A stretch of 18,848 nucleotides of DNA, from assembly GCA_000999395.1 (NCBI GenBank), contig LCOM01000007.1, positions 1-18,848 of the forward strand. Reading direction: 5' to 3'. This DNA is from Parcubacteria group bacterium GW2011_GWA2_47_7 (GTDB taxonomy: Bacteria > Patescibacteriota > Minisyncoccia > Phycocordibacterales > UBA6899). The notes beneath the pieces were generated by a model. That model was not told where the DNA came from. It saw only the letters and a list, made by a program, of their open reading frames with translations, and ran no database searches. Both the position numbers and the translations under genes were made by a program. Shown one piece after another: positions 18,761-18,848 of the stretch (position 1 is its first letter; the number at the start of each line of letters is the position of its first letter).

Positions 18761-18780
18761 CTGTGCGCTGAAGCGCACAG
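18761..18780. repeat. 8-bp perfect hairpin CTGTGCGC-TGAA-GCGCACAG
   Basis: A stable GC-rich stem-loop near the window edge without a T tract on the plus strand. The region 18610-18848 otherwise shows no supported gene. Confidence 0.5.
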
Positions 18781-18848
18781 ACTGCTTTGTAGACTAGAAG
18801 TCAGAAATAGGTTCACCTATTATGGTTTTTCAACGCGGAAGGGGTCAT

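Noticed and set aside
18543..18761. 72-codon minus-strand ORF with a GTG start
   Set aside because: It lacks a ribosome binding site and reads through the hairpin at 18583-18601. Part of its start overlaps the GC hairpin at 18761.

Overview
This window looks like a chromosomal segment of a Patescibacteria/CPR bacterium, probably a Parcubacteria-type lineage. That placement is an inference. It rests on a large secreted protein with a signal peptide, short coiled coil and peptidoglycan-binding-like domain followed by beta-rich repeats, on a winged-helix protein whose N-terminus resembles ones I associate with these genomes, on many small membrane or secreted proteins without known family, and on near-leaderless promoters mixed with Shine-Dalgarno starts. 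No tRNA, rRNA or CRISPR array is visible.

Layout. 1-2400, all minus strand: a partial gene, a 52-residue membrane protein, and two paralogous secreted proteins with six matching cysteines, each with its own promoter and terminator. 2670-4430: a Y1/HUH transposase of the REP-associated (RAYT) type, followed by about 1 kb of non-coding DNA packed with palindromes, bidirectional terminators and a dispersed repeat. 4432-7713: the 1093-residue S-layer-like protein. 7714-8580: no convincing gene. 8583-9560: a winged-helix regulator-like protein with a good promoter and about six copies of a TGTCYT motif upstream. 9705-10310: non-coding, with a large inverted-repeat element and repeated hairpin modules. 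10311-12653: ftsK. 12715-12927: a small basic protein on the minus strand. 13098-13469: a membrane-anchored Ig-like protein directly before recA (13481-14459). As given, recA is broken by an internal deletion plus frameshift. 14524-15431: two small minus-strand genes. 17569-15575, minus strand: a probable operon of a chimeric leader ORF, an NAD-dependent sugar epimerase, an ECF-type sigma factor and a two-helix membrane protein. 17656-18231: efp. 18232-18848: non-coding, with a second copy of the large inverted-repeat element.

The most interesting content is in the intergenic DNA. (i) A repeat occurs next to the RAYT gene in three copies. Two carry a 33-nt hairpin at exactly the same point, and the third is apparently the empty site. 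(ii) A roughly 90-nt inverted-repeat element at 9750-9840 recurs at 18241-18388, and its long closing helix shows compensatory base-pair changes. The second copy is interrupted by a 50-nt hairpin repeat that also occurs on its own at 17481-17530, again with compensatory changes. These look like an undescribed nested family of structured small elements. Whether they act as RNA or as DNA hairpins cannot be settled from the sequence alone.
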